Positions 1 through 5,557 of a stretch of 11,506 nucleotides of DNA are shown here, one piece after another. Position 1 is the stretch's first letter. Each line of letters opens with the position of its first letter. Under the pieces are notes generated by a model. It ran no database searches. It saw only the letters and a list, made by a program, of their open reading frames with translations, and had not been told where the DNA came from. This stretch comes from Lachnospiraceae bacterium (GTDB taxonomy: Bacteria > Bacillota_A > Clostridia > Lachnospirales > Lachnospiraceae), in assembly GCA_017553965.1 (NCBI GenBank), contig JAFZJK010000157.1, positions 1 through 11,506 of the forward strand, written 5' to 3'. The position numbers were made by a program, and so were the translations under genes.

Positions 1-526
1 CATGAATGTGATACTTATATCAGAAGATCCTGTGGCTTTGGATACGGTATATTGTTATCTGGTTAATCTGGACCCTGAGGTAGTGCCTACCAATTCGCAG
101 GGCTGTCATATGGGTATAGGTACCGATAAGGAAGAAGAGATAGATATCGTACTCTGTGATCAAAACGAAGCTAAAACCATAACAAAAAAAGAATTGTTTG
201 ATAAATACGGTAACGGCACGTTTGATGTGGGCAGGGAAAAGCCGAAGAAAACATTTCTAATGAAATATTCGGGCTTCATGACAAAGCTTGCCAGAAGACC
301 TGTAATTGATGAAGATGAGTGCGTAAAGTGCGGTGTATGCGTGGATCATTGTCCCGTACCTGGTAAAGCTGTAGATTTTAAGAACGGAAAACAGCAACCG
401 CCTGTGTATGATTATAAGAAATGCATCAGATGCTACTGTTGTCAGGAGATGTGCCCCAGACATGCGATAAGCCCTAAAAAGGGATTGCTTTCATTTAAAA
501 AGAAAAAGAAAGCGGCAAAGAAATAA
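1..526 (+). CDS. DUF362 family protein with C-terminal 2x[4Fe-4S] ferredoxin domain (5' truncated)
   Basis: This is the C-terminal part of a DUF362-type iron-sulfur protein. The visible 174 residues open with the pattern SEDPVALDTV...QGCHMGIG, characteristic of the end of the DUF362 domain. A ferredoxin domain follows, with two CxxCxxCxxxCP motifs: Cys107/110/113/117 and Cys141/144/147/151. Each would bind one [4Fe-4S] cluster. The tail is very lysine-rich (residues 159-174). DUF362 proteins are usually around 370 residues, so about half the gene lies left of the window. The ATG at position 2 is probably an internal methionine, because no ribosome-binding site can be seen and the domain is already under way. 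The stop codon (524-526) overlaps the Shine-Dalgarno of the next gene, so the two are probably co-transcribed. The role is presumably electron transfer or redox, but the substrate is unknown. Confidence 0.88.
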   Translation, partial: MNVILISEDPVALDTVYCYLVNLDPEVVPTNSQGCHMGIGTDKEEEIDIVLCDQNEAKTITKKELFDKYGNGTFDVGREKPKKTFLMKYSGFMTKLARRPVIDEDECVKCGVCVDHCPVPGKAVDFKNGKQQPPVYDYKKCIRCYCCQEMCPRHAISPKKGLLSFKKKKKAAKK

Positions 527-540
527 GGAGAGTTAACGGC

Positions 541-972
541 ATGAAGATATTGGTTATAGATGCTCAGGGCGGTGGACTCGGAAAGCAGATCATATCATCG
601 ATCAAGAAAGACTACCCGGATGTATTTGTAATGGCAGTGGGCACCAATACGGCTGCTACAGCCGCAATGCTTAAGGCAGGTGCCGATGAAGCTGCAACCG
701 GTGAAAACGCTGTTATGGTGGCTTCACGCAGGGCAAATGTGATAATAGGTCCAATAGGTATAGTTATAGCCGACGCCATGCTGGGCGAGATCACTCCGAA
801 GATGGCTTGTGCCGTGGCGCAGGCAGATGCAAAAAGGATACTTATACCGTTTGCAAACTGCGATAATTATATAGCCGGTATCAGTGAGACAAGCATAGGA
901 AAATTGGTAGAGGATGCGGTAAAGTATCTTAAGACCATGCTTGATAATAAAACAGATACAAAAATATGTTAA
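541..972 (+). CDS. DUF3842 family protein
   Basis: This is a small soluble protein of 143 residues. The glycine-rich opening KILVIDAQGGGLGKQI (residues 2-17), followed by alternating strands and helices, resembles a nucleotide-binding Rossmann-like fold. The middle (MAVGTNTAATAAMLKAGADEAATGEN; RANVIIGPIGIVIADAMLGEI) matches my memory of DUF3842, a short family common in Clostridia with no established function. There is no signal peptide or membrane segment, so it is cytoplasmic. The start is supported by AAGGAG at 525-530, ten bases before the ATG and overlapping the stop of the upstream DUF362 gene, so the two form one transcriptional unit. It ends just before the promoter of the metal-chelate importer. 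Small-ligand or cofactor binding is only an inference from the Gly-rich loop. Confidence 0.87.
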   Translation: MKILVIDAQGGGLGKQIISSIKKDYPDVFVMAVGTNTAATAAMLKAGADEAATGENAVMVASRRANVIIGPIGIVIADAMLGEITPKMACAVAQADAKRILIPFANCDNYIAGISETSIGKLVEDAVKYLKTMLDNKTDTKIC

Positions 973-980
973 AAAAATAC

Positions 981-1008
981 TTGACATTATTACTGATATA
1001 TGTAAAAT
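981..1008 (+). promoter_or_regulatory. sigmaA-type promoter of the metal-chelate importer leader
   Basis: A perfect -35 box TTGACA (981-986) is separated by 16 bp from a -10 box TAAAAT (1003-1008, five of six consensus bases). Transcription would begin near 1014-1016, just before the first leader hairpin at 1019. It lies only 8 bp after the DUF3842 stop codon, which separates the importer from the upstream pair. Confidence 0.75.
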
Positions 1009-1014
1009 ATACCG

Positions 1015-1153
1015 TAGACTTGCAGAAGCAAGCTTAAAGGTACAGAAGTACCTGTGGTTTATTGGAGCATTATCAGATAAGATATTAAATGTTAAATGTA
1101 TACCATGAAGGTATACCTTTTCAAGAATGAGAGGGTATGCCTTTTTATTTTTT
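1015..1153 (+). ncRNA. Candidate structured leader / attenuator RNA (or terminated small RNA)
   Basis: From the predicted start near 1015 the RNA can fold into hairpin 1 (CTTGC-AGAA-GCAAG, 1019-1032) and hairpin 2 (AGGTAC-AGAA-GTACCT, 1038-1053). Both are perfect and both close the same AGAA loop with a C-G pair. Further on, GTATACC (1098-1104) can pair with GGTATAC (1110-1116). That stem competes with the terminator stem that begins at 1108. A further hairpin, ACTGTAA/TTACAGT (1161-1183), lies between the T-run and the Shine-Dalgarno of the permease gene. No known riboswitch consensus (cobalamin, SAM, NiCo, T-box, preQ1) was recognised. The layout is that of a regulated attenuator, but a free-standing small RNA of about 140 nt is equally possible. 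Confidence 0.5.
1108..1153 (+). terminator. Intrinsic terminator in the importer leader (possible attenuator)
   Basis: AAGGTATACC (1108-1117) pairs with GGTATGCCTT (1134-1143), ten pairs including one G-U. The stem can extend inward by five pairs, two of them G-U, leaving a six-base loop at 1123-1128. A T-rich tract follows, with only one A between 1142 and 1153. It lies inside the leader, between the promoter at 981 and the permease start at 1209. It would therefore end transcripts before the operon unless the competing upstream stem (1098-1116) forms. Confidence 0.7.
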
Positions 1154-1208
1154 GCCGGATACTGTAAAGTAAAGCCTTACAGTCGGTTCGTGCGATAAGG
1201 AGCAAAAG

Positions 1209-2273
1209 TTGAAAGACAGGTCGGCACTGCTTAAAGATAAACATAAAAAGATCGCGGCTATAGTTATATTGATAATAATTACTATAGTCCTTGGTTTTGT
1301 ATGTCTTTTTGTCGGTTCGTCAAACATGTCTTTATCAGAATGTATCGATGCATTACTCGGAAACGGAAGCTCGGCTCAGATACGTATCATTAGAAATATT
1401 AGAATACCAAGAGTATTGGCTGCAATAATAGCGGGAGCGGGACTTTCTATATCCGGTCTTATAATGCAGACCAATCTGAATAATCCGATGGCTTCTCCGT
1501 CCACATTGGGAGTATCCAATGCAGCGGTATTCGGAGCAAATCTTTCGATCATAGCTTTTGCGGGCGGCTTTTTATCCACGGGTAATAACCTTAAAAACTA
1601 TACCGCGGGCTTTAATCCTTATGCAGCGAGCCTTATGGCATTTGTTTTTTCGACACTGTCCATTATCATGATACTGGGACTGTGCAGATTAAGATCCTTC
1701 AGGCCCGGAGTAGTGGTATTGGCAGGTATAGCTATTGGCTCACTGTGGACAGCGGCTACCACCATACTGCAGTTTTATGCTACGGATGTCGGACTATCCG
1801 CTGCGGTTATATGGACATTCGGTGACCTGGGAAGAGCCACATATAAAACCGATATCATAATGGCATCTGTTATAGTAGTCGGGATAATATACTTTATGGT
1901 TATGAGCTGGAGGTTTAATGCATTACTCAGTGGTGAACCGGCTGCAAAGAGTCTCGGTGTAAATGTTAACAGACTTAGGTTTATATCCATGCTGCTGGCT
2001 TCACTTATAACGGCAGTATGTGTTTCGTATCTCGGTATGATTGGTTTTGTGGGTATCATATGTCCGCATGTGGTTAAAAAGCTTTTGGGACAGGATCACA
2101 GGTTTACGATACCTGCCAGCGTATTTGCCGGCAGCATATTGCTGTTACTGGCGGATACAGTCTCGAGGAGCATCGGAAACGGTTCGGCTTTACCGGTAGG
2201 TGCGATAACTTCATTACTCGGTGCACCGTTCTTCCTGATCATTATTCTGTTTAGGAAGGGGGACAAAGAATGA
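1209..2273 (+). CDS. FecCD/BtuC-family metal-chelate ABC transporter permease
   Basis: This is an integral membrane permease of 354 residues, normal for the FecCD family, which imports iron-siderophore, heme or vitamin B12 complexes. Family signatures are IRIPRVLAAIIAGAGLS (64-80), PMASPSTLGVSNAA (93-106), the cytoplasmic coupling loop GEPAAKSLGVN (242-252), GMIGFVGIICPH (276-287) and LPVGAITSLLGAPFF (328-342). About ten hydrophobic segments are visible, the first at 15-36. The start is a TTG at 1209, chosen because AAGGAG lies at 1197-1202, six bases upstream. The gene overlaps the ATPase start by four bases (ATGA, 2270-2273), implying translational coupling. One permease gene is present, so the channel would be a homodimer. 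Substrate specificity cannot be read from the permease. Expression probably depends on the leader terminator upstream. Confidence 0.94.
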   Translation: MKDRSALLKDKHKKIAAIVILIIITIVLGFVCLFVGSSNMSLSECIDALLGNGSSAQIRIIRNIRIPRVLAAIIAGAGLSISGLIMQTNLNNPMASPSTLGVSNAAVFGANLSIIAFAGGFLSTGNNLKNYTAGFNPYAASLMAFVFSTLSIIMILGLCRLRSFRPGVVVLAGIAIGSLWTAATTILQFYATDVGLSAAVIWTFGDLGRATYKTDIIMASVIVVGIIYFMVMSWRFNALLSGEPAAKSLGVNVNRLRFISMLLASLITAVCVSYLGMIGFVGIICPHVVKKLLGQDHRFTIPASVFAGSILLLLADTVSRSIGNGSALPVGAITSLLGAPFFLIIILFRKGDKE

Positions 2274-3028
2274 GCTTAGAGATAAAAGATTTAAGTTTCA
2301 GGTATTCCAAAAGAGGTCCCCTGGTACTGGATAAAGTTAGCTTCAGCCTGAATAAGGGCGAAATAGGAGTAATACTCGGAAAAAACGGTTCGGGTAAGAC
2401 TACACTGTTTAAAAATGTGCTGGGACTCGTTAAACCTACCGGCGGCAGTATTTCCTTTAACGGGAAAGACCTTTCGAAGGTGAGCCGCAGGGAACGAGCT
2501 GGATATATAGCATATGTCCCGCAGAATGTAGAATTCGGAGCTTTGCCGGTATTTGATACGGTACTTATGGGACGCATGCCGTACTTTGGTTTAAGATCCG
2601 GAAAAGAAGATGAGGAAAAGACTTTCAAAGTGCTGAAAGAGATGGGTTTGACAGATCTGGCATCGAGAAATGTCACAGAGCTTTCAGGCGGTGAAAGACA
2701 AAAGGTGGCTATAGCCAGAGCTTTTGCACAGGAACCGGAGCTTATGGTATTTGACGAACCTACAGGCAATCTCGATATCGCAAACGAACAGTTAATCCTG
2801 AATGAAGCAAAGAGGATAGCCACGGAAAAGGGCATAGGAATTCTAACCTCACTGCATGACCTTAACCAGGCTTTAGCTGTTGGTGACAGGTTCTTTTTCC
2901 TAAAAAACGGAAAGCTTTTGTATACCAGAGGAAAAGACATAATATCAAAAGAGCTGATAAAGGAAGTATTTGATGCCGAGGTGAGCATCATAGATCATGA
3001 GGGTAAAATGATCATAGTAAATTGTTAA
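2270..3028 (+). CDS. FecE/BtuD-family metal-chelate ABC transporter ATP-binding protein
   Basis: This is the cytoplasmic ATPase (252 residues) that powers the adjacent permease. All nucleotide-binding motifs are intact: Walker A GKNGSGKTT (37-45), Q-loop Gln85 in YVPQN, ABC signature LSGGE (138-142), Walker B LMVFDEP (158-164), D-loop GNLD (166-169) and switch His196. The segment VFDTVLMGRMPYFG (94-107) is typical of the FecE/BtuD/HemV subfamily. The length matches the family norm of about 250-270. The ATG overlaps the permease stop (ATGA), and the purine-rich AGGAAGGGGG at 2253-2262 serves as its ribosome-binding site. The operon order permease-ATPase-binding protein fits one importer. The assignment is secure; only the substrate is open (siderophore, heme or corrinoid). 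Confidence 0.95.
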   Translation: MSLEIKDLSFRYSKRGPLVLDKVSFSLNKGEIGVILGKNGSGKTTLFKNVLGLVKPTGGSISFNGKDLSKVSRRERAGYIAYVPQNVEFGALPVFDTVLMGRMPYFGLRSGKEDEEKTFKVLKEMGLTDLASRNVTELSGGERQKVAIARAFAQEPELMVFDEPTGNLDIANEQLILNEAKRIATEKGIGILTSLHDLNQALAVGDRFFFLKNGKLLYTRGKDIISKELIKEVFDAEVSIIDHEGKMIIVNC

Positions 3029-3045
3029 TTATCCCATCATATATG

Positions 3046-3084
3046 GGTATTATAAGCCGGAAGGGTTAACGTATGCCTTATACC
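3046..3084 (+). other. Weak imperfect hairpin between ATPase and binding-protein genes
   Basis: GGTA (3046-3049) and TAAG (3053-3056) can pair with CTTATACC (3077-3084) around a bulge. A competing CCGG/CCGG plus AAGG/CCTT fold exists at 3057-3086. There is no T-run, so it is not an intrinsic terminator. It could act as an mRNA-processing or stability element within the operon. The evidence is only the base pairing. Confidence 0.25.
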
Positions 3085-3110
3085 GGATAAACATTTAGGA
3101 GGAATGATAA

Positions 3111-4415
3111 ATGCAAACAAAGAGAATACTGGCTGTACTTCTTTCTCTGATACTTGTAATTGGGCTTTGTGCCTGTAGCAGAAATGAGGACAAGAATACG
3201 GAACAGCCGACAAATGCAACAGTTACAGACACACCTGTTGTAACAGATGAACCTAAGGTAACCGATGCTCCTGTTGTAACTGACACACCCGTGGTTACAG
3301 ACGAGCCGGTAGTTATAGAGACAGTACCGGATGTTACAGACACTCCTGCTGCTACGATCACAGTAACCGATATGATCGGCAGAGAAGTAGAGGTTACTCC
3401 CGGGAGCTATACAAGAGTAGTATGTATAGGTGCAGGTGCACTTCGTATGTATACTTATATCGGAAGTGTTGATCTTCTATGCGGTGTTGAAGACATTGAT
3501 AATGCCACACTTGCTGAGAGACCTAAGATGTTTGATTCTGTTGCACGTCCTTATGTATTGGCATTCAGCGACAAGTTTAGTACACTTCCTTCATGCGGTG
3601 TGGGCGGACCCAATGCACAGGCTGCAGAAGCAGAGAAGATACTTTCATGTAACCCCGATATAGTTATTTCTGAATATGAGGATGTTGAAAAAGAGGATGC
3701 TCTTCAGGAACAGCTTGGTGTTCCGGTTATCACTATGAAGGCCGGCCCCGGAGGAGTATTTGATCCTTCATTTGCAGGCTCCATGAAGCTTTTAGGTACT
3801 ATATTTAAGAATGAAGCTAAGGCTGAGCAGATAGTAAGCTTTATCGAAAAAGAGCGTGCGGAGATCAACAGCAGAACTTCAGCTATAGCTGATGAAGATA
3901 AGCCCGGTGTATATATCTGTGGTTTAGGCAACTGGGGTACCACCAATCACTTAATGACAGCTCAGAACTATATACAGTTTAATATCGCAAATGTTAAGAA
4001 CGTAGTAACCGATCTGGCTAAGGACGGTATCCAGGCTATAGAAGAGGAAAAGTTTGTTGCTTTAGGCGACGATATGGATATCATCATTATGGATGTAGCT
4101 GCTGTAAAGAATATCAAGCCTTTATATGCAGAAAATCCTGAGATGTTTAATGAGTGTAAGGCATTTAAGGATAACAATGTATATATTGAGATGGCTTACA
4201 ATGCATATTACACCAATTATGAGATAGCACTTATCAATTGCTGGTTCATAGCTAAGACAGTATATCCGGATGCTTTTGCTGATATCGATATCAAGGCTAA
4301 GACCGATGAAGTTACCAACCTTTTCCTCGGAAGTGCACTTTCCGATAAGATTTATGCGGCACCTTCAAGTTTTGGTGGTTACGGTAAAATTGATACAGCA
4401 ACTTTCTTCAATTGA
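3111..4415 (+). CDS. Metal-chelate ABC transporter substrate-binding lipoprotein (Peripla_BP_2/FecB-BtuF type)
   Basis: This is the lipid-anchored binding protein (434 residues) that should deliver ligand to the adjacent permease. A lipoprotein signal peptide (residues 1-21) ends in lipobox LCAC with the lipidated Cys22. An extended linker (37-79) follows, with six TDxP motifs, five of them at an exact six-residue period. The binding domain starts at ITVTDMIGREVEVTPGSY (83-100), the usual opening of class III (BtuF/FhuD-like) binding proteins. It continues through CNPDIVISEYED, the long connecting helix region around 215-250, and IIIMDVAA to the C-terminal helical part. AGGAGG at 3097-3102, eight bases upstream, fixes the start. 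It is 82 bp after the ATPase gene with no promoter visible, so it is probably co-transcribed. No ligand-specific residues can be assigned. Confidence 0.92.
   Translation: MQTKRILAVLLSLILVIGLCACSRNEDKNTEQPTNATVTDTPVVTDEPKVTDAPVVTDTPVVTDEPVVIETVPDVTDTPAATITVTDMIGREVEVTPGSYTRVVCIGAGALRMYTYIGSVDLLCGVEDIDNATLAERPKMFDSVARPYVLAFSDKFSTLPSCGVGGPNAQAAEAEKILSCNPDIVISEYEDVEKEDALQEQLGVPVITMKAGPGGVFDPSFAGSMKLLGTIFKNEAKAEQIVSFIEKERAEINSRTSAIADEDKPGVYICGLGNWGTTNHLMTAQNYIQFNIANVKNVVTDLAKDGIQAIEEEKFVALGDDMDIIIMDVAAVKNIKPLYAENPEMFNECKAFKDNNVYIEMAYNAYYTNYEIALINCWFIAKTVYPDAFADIDIKAKTDEVTNLFLGSALSDKIYAAPSSFGGYGKIDTATFFN
3219..3348 (+). repeat. In-frame 18-bp repeat encoding the (VVTDxP)n linker
   Basis: Within the binding lipoprotein, the motif TDxP recurs at residues 39, 45, 51, 57 and 63, then once more at 76. 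At DNA level this is a degenerate 18-bp period (variants of gttgtaacagatgaacct). Codons have drifted between copies, so the repeat is old or selected at protein level. It would act as a flexible spacer between the lipid anchor and the binding domain. Confidence 0.75.
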
Positions 4416-4427
4416 TTATAGGGGCTT

Positions 4428-4609
4428 TTGTAATAACGTGTCGTCCCCTTTATTAATACCACAATAAGACTAACAATAGGCTCTGTCCGGACAGCATCCC
4501 GGACGAGATTGCCACCAAAGGCAATCCGTCCCGGGAGCATACCCGTCACGAGCCTATATTTTTTTTACGAAAGCGGTATTAATAGAGGGGACGACGTTGA
4601 GTATTACAA
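4428..4609. repeat. Nested inverted-repeat element (MITE-like or structured RNA)
   Basis: Left arm 4428-4460 and right arm 4575-4609 are imperfect inverted repeats. Three blocks match exactly when one arm is reverse-complemented: GGTATTAATA, AGGGGACGAC and TATTACAA. One base differs between the first two blocks, and an unmatched patch of 4 versus 6 bases separates the last two. Inside sits a second nested hairpin (4476-4557) of about 60% GC in an AT-richer region. No transposase or ORF lies inside, and no clear target-site duplication flanks it. The size (about 182 bp) and architecture fit a non-autonomous mobile element, or a long structured RNA at the 3' end of the importer operon. Confidence 0.6.
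4476..4566 (+). terminator. Compound GC-rich hairpin with T8 tract, probable terminator of the importer operon
   Basis: ATAGGCTC (4476-4483) pairs with GAGCCTAT (4550-4557). Nested inside, TCCCGGACGAGATTGCC (4497-4513) pairs almost fully with 4520-4536 around the loop ACCAAA, with a single bulge on each strand. A perfect 12-bp palindrome CTGTCCGGACAG (4483-4494) lies in the left flank. Eight T residues follow directly (4559-4566). The T-run is on the + strand side only, so termination would serve the upstream binding-protein gene (stop at 4415). The stem is much larger than a normal terminator needs. Confidence 0.7.
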
Positions 4610-4634
4610 CAACCTCTTTTTGAATAAGATAGAC

Positions 4635-4663
4635 TTGTAAAAATAGGGAAAGTTGGGTATAAT
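4635..4663 (+). promoter_or_regulatory. sigmaA-type promoter for the zinc-ribbon membrane protein gene
   Basis: TTGTAA (4635-4640, four of six consensus bases) lies 17 bp before a perfect TATAAT (4658-4663). Transcription would start near 4670, giving a leader of about 44 nt before the ATG at 4714. It follows the inverted-repeat element and terminator, so this gene begins a new transcription unit. Confidence 0.7.
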
Positions 4664-4713
4664 TTTACCTGTAACTGAGGGATGAATAAGAGGTTTTTTA
4701 TGAGGATAGAAAT

Positions 4714-5460
4714 ATGAAGCTGATAGATTTGAAATGTCCGGCCTGTGGTGCGGAGATGAAGGTTAATCCTGACTTGAAGCGTCTCATATGTGTGTACTGC
4801 GGCAAGGAAATGCTCGTGGATGACGGTGTTACCAGACTCGTGATAGAGAATGGGTTTGATTACGGCTACGAGCAGGAAATGGGCAGGCTGAAGGCTCAGG
4901 AGGATTACGAGTTAGAGCAGCAGAAGCTTGAAGCGGAAAGACAGGCTGAGGCTGAGAAGAAATACAGGGAAAAGCTTGAACAGGACCAGGAAAAAAGGAA
5001 AGCAGAGAAGCTTAAGAGAAAGGCGCAGTGGAAGCCGTGGTTTATCGGAGCGGTAGCTACAGGTGCTTTTGGTCTTTTTATGATGGCTTTCGGCGGGTTT
5101 ATCAATGCGTTTGGTATTATAGGGCTTATCCTTGTTATAGTGGCTTTCTGTACAGGTTATTTTGCTTACGGAAGGATATTCGGGCAGGCACCTACGGAAG
5201 ATGAATATGATGTTGACTACATAGAGTTTCCTAAGGGTATGGAGCCGTTTACCGTACTTGATCACGGAGAGGCGCTTACTAAGCTTAAGGATGCCGGTTT
5301 TACCAATATTACATGCCGTAATCTGCACGATGTTAAGATAGGTCTTAAAGTACAGGATGGTAAGGTACAGAGTATACGTGTAGCTGACAAGGTCATACTT
5401 GCCGGCGGGGATTGGTACCCTAAGTATGCACCGATAGTTATTTCATATCATGGTAAGTGA
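4714..5460 (+). CDS. Zinc-ribbon, coiled-coil, two-TM membrane protein with PASTA-like C-terminal domain
   Basis: I do not recognise a named gene. The 248-residue protein has four visible parts. A rubredoxin-like zinc ribbon carries Cys8, Cys11, Cys26 and Cys29 (CPAC...CVYC). A highly charged Glu/Lys/Gln-rich stretch (about 54-105) should form a coiled coil. Two closely spaced hydrophobic helices (about 109-130 and 133-153) follow. The C-terminal soluble domain (about 170-248) has the pattern EALTKLKDAGFTNI...VQDGKVQSI...YAPIVISYHG, which resembles PASTA-like domains of clostridial membrane proteins. The two helices form a hairpin, which would put both ends on the same side, probably the cytoplasm where the zinc ribbon is expected. 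GAGG at 4702-4705 supports the start, and a promoter lies upstream. Function is unknown; a regulatory or scaffolding role is speculation. Confidence 0.75.
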   Translation: MKLIDLKCPACGAEMKVNPDLKRLICVYCGKEMLVDDGVTRLVIENGFDYGYEQEMGRLKAQEDYELEQQKLEAERQAEAEKKYREKLEQDQEKRKAEKLKRKAQWKPWFIGAVATGAFGLFMMAFGGFINAFGIIGLILVIVAFCTGYFAYGRIFGQAPTEDEYDVDYIEFPKGMEPFTVLDHGEALTKLKDAGFTNITCRNLHDVKIGLKVQDGKVQSIRVADKVILAGGDWYPKYAPIVISYHGK

Positions 5461-5544
5461 TACCGATCATAGGAGCAGTGAAAAAGTTCGAAAAGTGTTT
5501 TGGTGTTAATAGCATAAAAGTAGGAAAGTAAGAAAAGTGAGTTC

Positions 5545-5551
5545 AAGGAGG
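5545..5551 (+). promoter_or_regulatory. Shine-Dalgarno AAGGAGG that fixes the start at 5558
   Basis: The reading frame is open upstream to a GTG at 5537, but that codon lacks a ribosome-binding site. The AAGGAGG here lies six bases before the ATG at 5558, and starting there gives a standard signal peptide (MKKALKAL...). The later start is therefore chosen. Confidence 0.85.
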
Positions 5552-5557
5552 TTTATT

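Noticed and set aside
2..4. ATG at position 2 as the true start of the DUF362 gene
   Set aside because: The encoded sequence begins inside a conserved DUF362 stretch and no ribosome-binding site can be seen; the gene almost certainly continues off the left edge.
1069..1082. TTATCAGATAA palindrome as a Fur-type iron box
   Set aside because: It is short, has the inverted orientation relative to the classical GATAAT hexamer order, and lies about 60 bp downstream of the -10 box. The evidence is too weak to call an operator.
1089..1167. Short leader-peptide frames starting at 1089, 1096 or 1105 in the importer leader
   Set aside because: None has a Shine-Dalgarno at a usable distance, and two of them read through the terminator stem and T-run.
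2251..2991. 246-residue open frame on the minus strand
   Set aside because: It lies antisense to the intact ABC ATPase gene, has a composition typical of a shadow frame, and matches no recognisable domain.
3219..3348. CRISPR-like or tandem-repeat array
   Set aside because: The 18-bp periodicity is in frame, degenerate and has no spacers; it is explained by the protein linker.
4611..4695. AACCTCTT/AAGAGGTT inverted pair and GAATAAGA direct pair around the promoter at 4635-4663
   Set aside because: Eight-base matches at this distance can occur by chance in AT-rich DNA. Only one half would be transcribed from the local promoter, so no operator is claimed.
4912..5328. 138-residue minus-strand frame opposite the zinc-ribbon protein
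   Set aside because: Its Leu/Phe/Ser-rich sequence is the mirror of the Glu/Lys/Gln-rich coiled coil on the + strand, and it has no start signal.
5537..5557. Upstream GTG start for the SH3-like protein
   Set aside because: There is no ribosome-binding site before it, and it would add MSSRRFI in front of an otherwise perfect signal peptide; AAGGAGG points to 5558.
5461..5557. Promoter or terminator in the 97-bp gap before the SH3-like protein gene
   Set aside because: No -35/-10 pair at acceptable spacing and no stem with a T-run could be found.
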